Assembly (NCBI RefSeq): GCF_002001175.1
Contig: NZ_MUNT01000011.1
Span: 124,001 to 188,000 of the forward strand
Length of the DNA stretch: 64,000 nucleotides
DNA from: Rhodanobacter sp. C03
GTDB taxonomy: Bacteria > Pseudomonadota > Gammaproteobacteria > Xanthomonadales > Rhodanobacteraceae
Reading direction: 5' to 3'
Part shown: one piece after another, positions 17,995 through 26,865 of the stretch
How positions within the stretch are numbered: the stretch's first letter is position 1
Layout: each line of letters opens with the position of its first letter
Position numbers and translations under genes: made by a program
The notes under the pieces: model-generated
The model's database searches: none
Seen by the model: only the letters and a program-made list of their open reading frames with translations
What the model was told of the DNA's origin: nothing

Positions 17995-18774
17995 TCAGGG
18001 TGTGGCGGCAGCCGGCTGGCTGTCGGCGCTGTGCAGGCCCTCGATGTAGCTGGCCAGTGCGGCGATATCGTCGGCGTCGAGCTTCTGTGCGATCGACGGC
18101 ATGATCTGCGAGTGCGCGTCGGTACCCCAGCTGGTGCCGTCATGCCAGGACTTCAGCGTGGCCTGGATGTACTGCGCGTGCTGGCTGGTCAGCTCGGGAT
18201 ACATCGCGCCCGGATTGCCGTGGCCGTCGATGCTGTGGCAGGCCATGCAGGCGGGGATGTCGCGCTTGGTATCGCCCTGACGGAACAGCGTCTCGCCTTT
18301 TTCCACCAGGGCCTGATCGGCCACGCCGGGCAGCGGGGTCTTGCTGGCGAAGTAGGCACCGATGTCATGCATGTCCTGCTCGGACAGTGGCGTGGCCATG
18401 CCCAGCATGATCGGGTTTTGCCGCGTGCCGGCCTTGAAGTCGGTCAGCTGGCGGACGATGTACTGCTCGCTCTGGCCGGCCAGCTTCGGGTATTGCGCGT
18501 CGCTGGAGTTGCCATCGAGGCCGTGACAGGCGCCGCAGACGGCAGCCTTGGCCTGGCCGGCGGTGGCATCGCCCGGCTTGATGGCGGCTTCGGCGGTCGG
18601 TGCGGCTGCCATGCTGCTCGTGTTCGCAGGCGTGGCAGCCGTGCTGGCAGCGGCTGGCGCGGCGGTTTTCGGCTGCGCATCCTGGGCCATCAGCGCACTG
18701 GCGGACAGCGCGAACACGAGGGCTACGGCAGACCCGAGAACAGCGGGTCGAAAACCAGCGGAGCGAAAACTCAT
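17995..18774 (-). CDS. Di-haem cytochrome c4
   Basis: The 259-residue periplasmic electron carrier has a signal peptide ending near LMAQ, an unusual Ala/Thr-rich spacer to about residue 65, and two cytochrome c domains with CGACHG and CMACHS haem sites. Likely axial Met ligands lie in IMLGMATPL and QIMPSIAQ. Cytochrome c4 usually feeds cbb3 or aa3 oxidases; a cox operon lies 19 kb away. The ATG at 18774 has GGAG eight bases upstream, better than the GTG at 18804. It diverges from engB. Confidence 0.92.
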   Translation of the reverse strand: MSFRSAGFRPAVLGSAVALVFALSASALMAQDAQPKTAAPAAASTAATPANTSSMAAAPTAEAAIKPGDATAGQAKAAVCGACHGLDGNSSDAQYPKLAGQSEQYIVRQLTDFKAGTRQNPIMLGMATPLSEQDMHDIGAYFASKTPLPGVADQALVEKGETLFRQGDTKRDIPACMACHSIDGHGNPGAMYPELTSQHAQYIQATLKSWHDGTSWGTDAHSQIMPSIAQKLDADDIAALASYIEGLHSADSQPAAATP

Positions 18775-18890
18775 ACACTTGACTCCCGAAAGACTTGCAA
18801 ACACTGCCGTCGATTGCAGCCATCAGGCCTGCAGCAGGCAGAAACCGCAGAATTATCCCTGTGCCACCGTACCTTGGTCAAACCATTCCC

Positions 18891-19544
<654 letters not shown>

Positions 19545-19558
19545 CGCTGACGCTTTCC

Positions 19559-19632
19559 TGTAGGAGCGGTTTCAGCCGCGATGCTCTTGACCGGTCACCA
19601 GGAAAAGCATCGCGGCTGAAGCAGCTCCTACA
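19559..19632. repeat. Inverted REP pair (REPIN-like), second copy
   Basis: Left arm TGTAGGAGCGGTTTCAGCCG and right arm, reversed, TGTAGGAGCTGCTTCAGCCG flank a loop of about 20 bases, with the matching extended to CGATGCT on both arms. It is the same family as 2834-2905, and lies between the convergent ends of engB and the methionine sulfoxide reductase gene. Confidence 0.8.
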
Positions 19633-19643
19633 AATCGGGGCAA

Positions 19644-20135
19644 TCAGCCGCGCACGGCTTCCATGAACACCGCGCATAGCGCCTGCATGCCGGCGCGATC
19701 GTCCTCGTCGAAGCGATCGATCACCGGGCTGTCCACATCCCATACGCCGAGCAGGCTGCCGTCGGTCTTGACCAGCGGCACCACGATTTCCGATTGCGAG
19801 GCGGCGTCGCAGGCGATATGCCCGTCGAACGCATTCACGTCGCGCACCAGCTGGGTTTCGCGTGTCTGTGCCGCCGTGCCGCAGACACCGCGGCCGAGCG
19901 CGATGCGAATGCACGCCGGCTTGCCCTGGAACGGGCCGACCACCAGCTCGGTGCCGTCGAACAGGTAGAAACCGGCCCAGTTCAACTCGGGCAGGCTGTG
20001 GTAGACCAGCGCGCTGAAATTCGCTGCGTTCGCGATCGGGTCGCGTTCGCCGGCGAGCAGGCCGCGTGCCTGCTGCACCAGGTCCTCGTAATGTTCCCGC
20101 TTGCTGGCGTGAACAGGTGACTTCAGTTCGAACAT
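19644..20135 (-). CDS. msrC: Free methionine-(R)-sulfoxide reductase (GAF domain)
   Basis: The 163-residue GAF protein reduces free methionine-R-sulfoxide. Three cysteines at about 75, 85 and 109 (KPACIRIALGRGVCGTA and HIACDAASQSE) have the same spacing as the Cys84/94/118 set of the E. coli enzyme. The SEIVVPL and GVWDVDSP segments are also family hallmarks. The start at 20135 matches the family; the frame runs back to 20222. It diverges from bioD. Confidence 0.92.
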   Translation of the reverse strand: MFELKSPVHASKREHYEDLVQQARGLLAGERDPIANAANFSALVYHSLPELNWAGFYLFDGTELVVGPFQGKPACIRIALGRGVCGTAAQTRETQLVRDVNAFDGHIACDAASQSEIVVPLVKTDGSLLGVWDVDSPVIDRFDEDDRAGMQALCAVFMEAVRG

Positions 20136-20237
20136 GAAGTGATCCGTAGTCAAAGTACTTATTATGCGCCGGGTGAACCGTGCCCAGGCATGTGAATGGC
20201 GATGGATGGAACGGATCGCCATGAAACCTCATCCGAC

Positions 20238-20936
20238 ATGGGATTGGACTTGTCCGAGATCAACTGCAGTGTCTTCATCGCCGGCACCGATACCGGCATC
20301 GGCAAGACCCACGCAGCGTGCACGCTGCTGCATGCGTTGCGTGCCGCCGGCCACACGGCCTGCGGCATGAAGCCGGTGGCCAGCGGTTGCGTGGGCACGC
20401 CGGAGGGCTTGCGCAATGACGATGCGCTGGCATTGCAGGAAGCCGGCAGCGCGGTGTTGCCGTATTCGCTGATCAATCCGGTCGCGCTGCGCGATCCGTT
20501 GTCGCCGCATCTGGCGGCTGCGCATGATGGCGTGGAAATTTCACTGCTGCCGCTGCGCCGGGCGTTCGAGCAACTGACTGGCAGCCATCAACGCGTAGTG
20601 GTCGAAGGCGTCGGCGGCTGGCTGGTGCCGCTTGCGCCGCAACTGTTCGCGGCGGATATCCCGAAGCAATGGCAGTTGCCGGTGATCCTGGTGGTCGGGC
20701 TGCGGCTGGGTTGCCTCAACCATGCGCTGCTCAGTGCGCGGGCGATCGAGGCGGACGGTTGCCGGCTGCTCGGCTGGATCGGCAACCATATCGATCCGCA
20801 CATGGCTGCGCTGGAAGAAAACCTGGCGACCTTGGGCGAACTGCTGCCGGCGCCATGCCTCGGCGTGCTGCCGCATGGCGTGGCGCCAGCGGTGGCAGCC
20901 GTGTACCTGCATGCGGCCGTGGCGGCCTTGGACTGA
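20238..20936 (+). CDS. bioD: Dethiobiotin synthetase
   Basis: The 232-residue enzyme closes the ureido ring in biotin synthesis, using ATP, CO2 and diaminopelargonic acid. Seen are the P-loop GTDTGIGKTH, the substrate loop KPVASGC, and VEGVGGWLVPL. I chose the ATG at 20238 because it gives the usual short lead to the P-loop; in-frame ATGs at 20196 and 20202 would add 12-14 residues. No other bio genes adjoin it, so it is detached from the rest of the pathway here. Confidence 0.9.
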   Translation: MGLDLSEINCSVFIAGTDTGIGKTHAACTLLHALRAAGHTACGMKPVASGCVGTPEGLRNDDALALQEAGSAVLPYSLINPVALRDPLSPHLAAAHDGVEISLLPLRRAFEQLTGSHQRVVVEGVGGWLVPLAPQLFAADIPKQWQLPVILVVGLRLGCLNHALLSARAIEADGCRLLGWIGNHIDPHMAALEENLATLGELLPAPCLGVLPHGVAPAVAAVYLHAAVAALD

Positions 20937-20988
20937 ACTTCACATCCGCTGTGCTTGGATGGCGTGGATTCCCATCGCCGGAGGCCAT

Positions 20989-21336
20989 ATGACCCGCAAT
21001 CACTACTACCTTTCGATCGCCGATCTGGCGCATGCGCGCGGCGCCGATCCGCGCTTTGCCTATGACGGCGCCGGCCCGAACGATTTCGCCGCTGCGTTGC
21101 AGCAGGCGTTGCGCGACGACGACCTGTTCCAGCGCTGGCGTGGGGCACAACCGGACCCAGATGCGGTGGATACGGCGCTGGGTGCCACCGATCCCGTGGC
21201 GCAAGTGAGCGCCAGGGTCGCCGACCTGCATACCGAGGTCGATCTGGTGACCGACCTGCCGATGAGCGTGGTACGGCATCGCTTGTATCTGCTGATCGGC
21301 GCGGCGTGGCAGCTGCGCGACATGCGGGCTGCCTGA
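20989..21336 (+). CDS. Conserved-looking small protein of unknown function
   Basis: The 115-residue protein starts at an ATG with GGAGG four bases upstream, a strong sign it is translated. It is soluble and mostly helical, with NHYYLSIADLAHARG at the start, a run of acidic residues in the middle, and a hydrophobic stretch RHRLYLLIGAAWQLRDM at the end. I do not recognise a domain. It lies 52 bases after bioD on the same strand and may be cotranscribed. Confidence 0.6.
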   Translation: MTRNHYYLSIADLAHARGADPRFAYDGAGPNDFAAALQQALRDDDLFQRWRGAQPDPDAVDTALGATDPVAQVSARVADLHTEVDLVTDLPMSVVRHRLYLLIGAAWQLRDMRAA

Positions 21337-21406
21337 ACGGACTGTCTGAACCAGGGCATCGCCGGCATGACTTGTGGGCTTGGAGAAACCGCCCGGGACT
21401 GGGTAC

Positions 21407-21423
21407 AGTCGGAAGTTCCGACT
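21407..21423. promoter_or_regulatory. 17-bp inverted repeat upstream of the M3 peptidase
   Basis: AGTCGGAAGTTCCGACT is a perfect inverted repeat around a central G, 41 bases before the start codon. ACAGT and ACTGT flank it on either side. It could be an operator or a small leader hairpin; nothing identifies a regulator. Confidence 0.45.
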
Positions 21424-21463
21424 TACTGTGTCCGACCATGGACGCGCCACTTGGGGTAGCCAG

Positions 21464-23674
21464 ATGTTTCGTCTCCGCTTGATTGTGATTGCCACCACGA
21501 TGGCCCTCGCCGCCTGTTCGCAGCAGCCGAACGGGGCCGCCACCTCACCCGCGACGACCGCCTCCGCGGCTCCCGCCAGCAGCGCCGCACCGGCCGCCAC
21601 CGCCATGACCAGCAACCCGTTCTTCAACGCCAGCACGCTGCCGTTCCAGGCGGCGCCGTTCGACAAGATCCATGACACCGATTACCAGCCGGCGATCGAA
21701 GAGGGCATGAAGCAGCAGCTGGCCGAGATCGAGAAGATTGCCGACAACCCGGACGCGCCGACGTTCGAGAACACGTATGTGGCGATGGAGAAATCCGGCG
21801 TCATGCTGAATCGCGTGATGGCGGTATTCGGAGCCGTGACCGGCGCCAACACCGACGACGCCTTGCAGAAGGTGCAGGAAGACGAGGCACCCAAGCTGGC
21901 CGCGCATGAAGACGCGATCTACCTCAACAGCAAGCTGTTCCAGCGCGTCGAGGCGGTCTACAACCAGCGCGACACGCTCAAGCTCGATCCGGAATCAGCG
22001 CGCCTGGTCGAGGTGGTCTACAAGAACTTCGTGCATGCCGGCGCCAAGTTGTCCGATGCCGACAAGGCCAAGCTGAAAGACCTCAACAAGGAAGAGTCCA
22101 CGCTCAGCACGTCGTTCACCAACAAGCTGCTGGCCGCGACCAAGAACGCTGCGCTGGTGATCGATGACAAGGCCAAGCTGGCCGGCCTGTCCGATGCCGA
22201 GATCGCTGCCGCCGAGCAGGCTGCAAAAGATCGCAAGCTGGACGGCAAGTACGTGTTGACGCTGCAGAACACCACCCAGCAACCCGAGCTGCAGGACCTG
22301 AGCGACCGCGATACCCGCCAGGCGCTGTTCGAGGCCTCGTGGAACCGTGCCGAGAAGGGCGACACCAACGACACCCGCAAGATCATCGAGCGGCTGGCGC
22401 AGCTGCGTGCCGAGCAGGCCAAGTTGATCGGCTTCCCGAACTACGCGGCATGGAAGCTGGATGACCAGATGGCGAAGACGCCGGAAACGGCGATGACCTT
22501 CATGGACAAGCTGGCACCGGCCGCGGTGGCCCGCGCGAAGAAGGAGTCCATCGACATCCAGGCGCAGATCGACAAGGACCAGGCCGCGCTCAAGCAGCCC
22601 AGCTTCAAGCTGGCGCCATGGGACTGGAACTACTACGCCGAACAGGTGCGCAAGGCGAAGTACGACCTCGATGAAGGCCAGATCAAGCCGTATTTCGAAC
22701 TCGACAACGTGCTGCAGAACGGCGTGTTCTACGCCGCCAACCAGCTGTACGGGTTGACCTTCAAGGAACGCCACGACATCCCGGTGTACCAGCCCGACGT
22801 GCGCGTGTTCGAGGTATTCGACAAGGATGGCACCTCGATGGCGCTGTTCTATTGCGACTACTTCAAGCGCGACAACAAGAATGGCGGCGCCTGGATGGAC
22901 AACATGGTCGCCCAGTCCAAGCTGCTCGGCACCAAGCCGGTGATCTACAACGTCGCCAACTTCAGCAAGCCGGCCGCCGGCCAGCCGGCACTGCTGTCGT
23001 TCGACGACGTGATCACGATGTTCCACGAGTTCGGCCATGCCTTGCACGGCATGCTCGCCGACGAGCAGTACCCGACCCTGTCCGGTACCGCCACCGCGCG
23101 TGACTTCGTCGAGTTCCCGTCGCAGTTCAACGAGCACTGGGCCACCGATCCGAAGGTGTTCGCCAACTACGCGAAGAACTACAAGACCGCCGAGCCGATG
23201 CCGCAGGCCCTGGTCGACAAGATGAAGAAGGCCGGCAAGTTCAACTCGGGCTACGGCATGACCGAGCTGACGGCCGCCGCCCTGCTCGACATGAACTGGC
23301 ACATGCTCGGTGCCGATGCGCCGCTGCAGGATGCCGACCAGTTCGAAACGGCCGCGCTCAAGAAGGACGGCATCGACCTCAGCTACGTGCCGCCGCGCTA
23401 CCGTTCCAGCTACTTCCAGCACATCTGGGGCAACGGCTACGCCGCCGGCTATTACGCCTACCTGTGGACGCAGATGCTGGCCGACGATGCCTTCATCGGC
23501 TTCAAGGATCACGGTGGCCTGACCCGCGAGAACGGCGACCGCTTCCGCGCGATGATCCTGTCGCGCGGCAACACCGAAGAGCTGGCGAAGCTGTACAAGG
23601 ACTGGCGCGGCCAGGATCCGAGCATCGAGCCGATGCTGATCAACCGCGGCCTGAAGGACGCGCCGAAGAAGTAA
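21464..23674 (+). CDS. dcp: M3-family zinc metallopeptidase, lipoprotein (peptidyl-dipeptidase Dcp-like)
   Basis: The 736-residue protein has a lipobox (MALAACSQQ) and a short Ala/Thr/Ser tether, so it should sit on a membrane facing the periplasm, unlike cytosolic OpdA. The zinc site MFHEFGHALHGM lies at residues 521-525 (HEFGH), with the third ligand Glu in RDFVEFPSQFNEHW. The C-terminal YRSSYFQHIWGNGYAAGYYAYLW region fits the Dcp subfamily that clips dipeptides from C-termini. A clear intrinsic terminator follows at 23719. Confidence 0.88.
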   Translation: MFRLRLIVIATTMALAACSQQPNGAATSPATTASAAPASSAAPAATAMTSNPFFNASTLPFQAAPFDKIHDTDYQPAIEEGMKQQLAEIEKIADNPDAPTFENTYVAMEKSGVMLNRVMAVFGAVTGANTDDALQKVQEDEAPKLAAHEDAIYLNSKLFQRVEAVYNQRDTLKLDPESARLVEVVYKNFVHAGAKLSDADKAKLKDLNKEESTLSTSFTNKLLAATKNAALVIDDKAKLAGLSDAEIAAAEQAAKDRKLDGKYVLTLQNTTQQPELQDLSDRDTRQALFEASWNRAEKGDTNDTRKIIERLAQLRAEQAKLIGFPNYAAWKLDDQMAKTPETAMTFMDKLAPAAVARAKKESIDIQAQIDKDQAALKQPSFKLAPWDWNYYAEQVRKAKYDLDEGQIKPYFELDNVLQNGVFYAANQLYGLTFKERHDIPVYQPDVRVFEVFDKDGTSMALFYCDYFKRDNKNGGAWMDNMVAQSKLLGTKPVIYNVANFSKPAAGQPALLSFDDVITMFHEFGHALHGMLADEQYPTLSGTATARDFVEFPSQFNEHWATDPKVFANYAKNYKTAEPMPQALVDKMKKAGKFNSGYGMTELTAAALLDMNWHMLGADAPLQDADQFETAALKKDGIDLSYVPPRYRSSYFQHIWGNGYAAGYYAYLWTQMLADDAFIGFKDHGGLTRENGDRFRAMILSRGNTEELAKLYKDWRGQDPSIEPMLINRGLKDAPKK

Positions 23675-23718
23675 GCGGCACGCAGGTACGCAGGGCAGCG
23701 TGACTGCTCCCTGGCTGC

Positions 23719-23752
23719 AAACAGGCCCGCCATGTGCGGGCCTGTTTCTTTT
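23719..23752 (+). terminator. Rho-independent terminator after M3 peptidase
   Basis: AAACAGGCCCGC and GCGGGCCTGTTT form a perfect 12-base stem with a five-base loop, followed by CTTTT. It ends the peptidase transcript before the antiporter gene. Confidence 0.9.
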
Positions 23753-23837
23753 CGGGCGCTGCGCATCGGCGGCGATGCCCGCAGGGAGTGTGCCCGCATG
23801 GAATAATCGGGTCTCTCCCGACACGAGTAGCGCACGC

Positions 23838-25667
23838 ATGGACAGCCATCATTTCCTGCAGACCGCGGTGGTGTTCCTGCTCGCCACGGTGATCGCGGTG
23901 CCGTTGACAAAGCGCTTCCGGCTGGGCTCGGTGCTGGGCTACCTGCTGGCCGGCGTGGTGATCGGGCCGCAACTGCTGGGCCTGGTCAGCGATACCGAGG
24001 GGGTCGCGACGATCTCCGAGTTCGGCGTGGTGCTGATGCTGTTCGTGATCGGGCTGGAGCTGTCGCCGCAGCGGCTGTGGGTGATGCGTCGTTCGGTGTT
24101 CGGTACCGGCTTGCTGCAGGTGCTGAGTTGCAGTCTGGCGATCGGCGCGGTGGCGTACTACCTGTTCGGGCTGTCCGGCAACGCGGCGGCGATCGTCGGC
24201 GGCAGTCTGGCGCTCTCGTCCACGGCGTTCGGTCTGCAGATCCTGGCAGAGCGCAAGGAGGCCGGCTCGGCCTACGGTCGCCAGGTGTTTGCGGTCTTGC
24301 TGTTCCAGGATCTGGCGGCGATTCCGCTGATTGCCGCGTTGCCGTTGCTGGCCTCGGCAGGCACGCACAGTTTCGATCTGCTGGCGGTATGGCGTACGGT
24401 AGGCGTGATCGTGGCCGTGGTGGTCGGTGGTCGCTATCTGCTGCGACCGGTATTCCGTTTCGTGGCGCGTGCCGATTCGGTGGAGGTGTTCACCGCCACG
24501 GCGCTGCTGGTGGTGATGGGTGTCGCCCTGTTGATGGAACTGGCCGGGGTCTCGGCGACGCTGGGTGCATTCCTTGCCGGCATGCTGCTGGCCGATTCGG
24601 AATACCGGCACGAGATGGAATCGAACATCGAGCCGTTCAAGGGACTGCTGCTGGGCCTGTTCTTCATCAGTGTCGGCATGTCGATGGATCTGTCGCTGCT
24701 GCTGCATCGGCCCGGCCTGGTGTTCGGCCTGGTCGCGGCGCTGTTGCTGTTGAAAGGGATCTTGCTGTGGCCGTTGGGGCGTTTGCTGGGCGGACTCAAT
24801 CGTTCCGACACCCTGCGCCTGCTGGTGCTGCTGGCCTGTGGCGGTGAATTTGCGTTCGTGGTGCTGCGGCAGGCGGCGGAGCTAGGTCTGATCGACGTCG
24901 GTCAGCGCGACGCGCTGGTGCTGACGATCACCCTGACGATGGCACTGACACCACTGCTGGTGGTGCTGGCGGCGAAAGCGCTGAACCTGAAACCGAAGAA
25001 GCCGACGCGCGAGTTCGACACCATCGATACCGCGCCGCCGCGGGTGATCATCGCCGGTTTCGGTCGGGTCGGGCAGATCATCGCGCGCGTGTTGCGTGCA
25101 CAGGGCATTCCGTTCGTGGCGCTGGAGCATTCGGCCGAGCAGGTGGATTTCTCGCGCCGCTTCGGCACGGGCAACCTGTTCTTCGGCGATCCGGCGCGGC
25201 CGGAGCTGCTGCGTGCGGCGCAGGCGGACAAGGCCGAGGTGTTCGTGCTGGCGACCGATGATCCGGAGGCGAACCTGCGCACCGCGCGGCTGGTGAAGCG
25301 GCAGTACCCGCACCTGAAGATCATCGCGCGCGCGCGCAACCGCCAGCATGTATTCCGCCTGATGGATCTCGGGGTGGACGATCCGGTGCGCGAGACGTTC
25401 CATTCCAGCCTCAAGATGACCCGCAAGACGCTGGAGGCGCTGGGCTTGTCGCACGAGCTGGCGGTCGACCGGGTGGAGCGGTTCCGCCGCTATGACGAGG
25501 ATCTGCTCCGGAAGCAGTCACTGGTCTATGACGATGAAACCAAGCTGATCCAGAGCACCCGCGATGCGCTGGTCGATCTGCAACGGCTGTTCGAGGCGGA
25601 TGCCGAACCCGATGCCGAGCGGGAGCGCCAGCGCGCTGGCGACGTGCCACTGCGCGGCGCCGACTGA
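23838..25667 (+). CDS. CPA2 family cation/proton antiporter with RCK domain (Kef-type)
   Basis: The 609-residue protein has about twelve membrane helices in residues 5-375 and a cytosolic RCK/TrkA-N domain from about residue 395 (VIIAGFGRVGQIIARVL, a Rossmann nucleotide loop). The order matches KefB/KefC, glutathione-gated potassium efflux systems that protect against electrophiles. No KefF/KefG-like partner lies beside it, so the gating ligand is uncertain. The ATG at 23838 was chosen over an earlier GTG because it puts the first helix at the N-terminus, as in the family. Confidence 0.88.
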   Translation: MDSHHFLQTAVVFLLATVIAVPLTKRFRLGSVLGYLLAGVVIGPQLLGLVSDTEGVATISEFGVVLMLFVIGLELSPQRLWVMRRSVFGTGLLQVLSCSLAIGAVAYYLFGLSGNAAAIVGGSLALSSTAFGLQILAERKEAGSAYGRQVFAVLLFQDLAAIPLIAALPLLASAGTHSFDLLAVWRTVGVIVAVVVGGRYLLRPVFRFVARADSVEVFTATALLVVMGVALLMELAGVSATLGAFLAGMLLADSEYRHEMESNIEPFKGLLLGLFFISVGMSMDLSLLLHRPGLVFGLVAALLLLKGILLWPLGRLLGGLNRSDTLRLLVLLACGGEFAFVVLRQAAELGLIDVGQRDALVLTITLTMALTPLLVVLAAKALNLKPKKPTREFDTIDTAPPRVIIAGFGRVGQIIARVLRAQGIPFVALEHSAEQVDFSRRFGTGNLFFGDPARPELLRAAQADKAEVFVLATDDPEANLRTARLVKRQYPHLKIIARARNRQHVFRLMDLGVDDPVRETFHSSLKMTRKTLEALGLSHELAVDRVERFRRYDEDLLRKQSLVYDDETKLIQSTRDALVDLQRLFEADAEPDAERERQRAGDVPLRGAD

Positions 25668-25734
25668 GTGCAGTTTGCGCTGTGCTGGCGCATGCTGCGT
25701 CAACCGGCTGACGAGACCGACGTTGGAGAGAGAT

Positions 25735-26865
25735 ATGCCTACGACTCCCAGCCCCGCGCCGAGCGGCCCCGTCGTGATCCGTCTTGGTCGCCTCGGTGAC
25801 ACCATCCTGCTGCAGCCGCTGTTGCATAAACTGCATATGCGTTATGGCCAGCCGTGCCGGTTGCTGGCGTTGGGAGACTGGTCACCAGCGCTCTACTCGG
25901 CGCAGCCGGAAGTGGTCGGATGCATTCCGCTGGATTCGCAATACGGACCCATCTGGATGCGTCCGCAGCGATGGCGTGCGGCACAGGCGTTGCGACGCCT
26001 GCGTGGGGCACCGTTCTACATCAGCGAGCCGGTAGAGCGTGCGCGCACCAAGGTGCGCCCGATGCTGGCGCTGGCCGGCGTGCCGACCGAGCATTGCACG
26101 TTCATCGAAGACATTCCGTTGATCGAGCATGAGCACTGGGTGGACTTGCTGCTGCGTTTCGGCGACACCACCCCGGCCGCATTCAGCGCCAGCAGCGTGC
26201 CGCTGACGTCCCCGGTTCCAGCGGCGCCGCTGTTGCGTACCAGCGCGGCCGAGCGCGCCGACCGCGATGCCTGGCTGCGTGCGCAAGGCCTGAGCGGGCG
26301 CCAGCTGGTCCTGCTGCAGCCTGCGAACAAACGCACCATGCGCTGGAACGGCGTGCGTGCCGCCGAGGATGACGACAAGTCCTGGCCGGTCGAGCGCTGG
26401 GCGGCGTTGGCGCGCAGCATCAGCTACCGATTGCCGCAGGCGCAGGTGCTGTTCTGCGGTTCGCCGGCCGAGGCTGGCTACCTGGATACCCTGCTGGCGG
26501 TCACCGATACGGTGTCGCCGCGGATCGAGGCCGCCATCTTGCCGATCGGCCGTCTGAAGGCCCTGCTGGAGATCGCTCACAGCATGATCTCGGTGGACAC
26601 CGGACCGGGCCATCTGGCCGCTGCCATGGGCTGCCCGCTGGTGGTGCTGATGGGTGCCCGCGAGCCCGAATTGTGGACGCCGCGCAGCGGCTCCGGCAGT
26701 GACGTGGTGGTTCTCGGCGGCCTGCCGGCGATTCGGCGGGTGGACGAGATCGAAACCGCACAGGTAGTGCACGCCTGGCGCTCACTGCGACGGCGCAGCG
26801 CGGTAGCCGTCGCTGCCGAAAACGTTGCCGAGGCGAGCGCCTACTCGGCTGGCTGCGCCGGCTGA
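25735..26865 (+). CDS. Glycosyltransferase family 9 (heptosyltransferase-like)
   Basis: The 376-residue protein has the N-terminal GT9 pattern VVIRLGRLGDTILLQPLLHKL and the C-terminal MISVDTGPGHLAAAMGCPLVVLMGA that binds the sugar nucleotide. GT9 enzymes usually add heptose to the lipopolysaccharide core, but the long insert around residues 140-185 and the solitary location leave the acceptor open. GGAGAGAG precedes the ATG. The 3' end overlaps the ankyrin gene on the other strand by 25 bases. Confidence 0.85.
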   Translation: MPTTPSPAPSGPVVIRLGRLGDTILLQPLLHKLHMRYGQPCRLLALGDWSPALYSAQPEVVGCIPLDSQYGPIWMRPQRWRAAQALRRLRGAPFYISEPVERARTKVRPMLALAGVPTEHCTFIEDIPLIEHEHWVDLLLRFGDTTPAAFSASSVPLTSPVPAAPLLRTSAAERADRDAWLRAQGLSGRQLVLLQPANKRTMRWNGVRAAEDDDKSWPVERWAALARSISYRLPQAQVLFCGSPAEAGYLDTLLAVTDTVSPRIEAAILPIGRLKALLEIAHSMISVDTGPGHLAAAMGCPLVVLMGAREPELWTPRSGSGSDVVVLGGLPAIRRVDEIETAQVVHAWRSLRRRSAVAVAAENVAEASAYSAGCAG

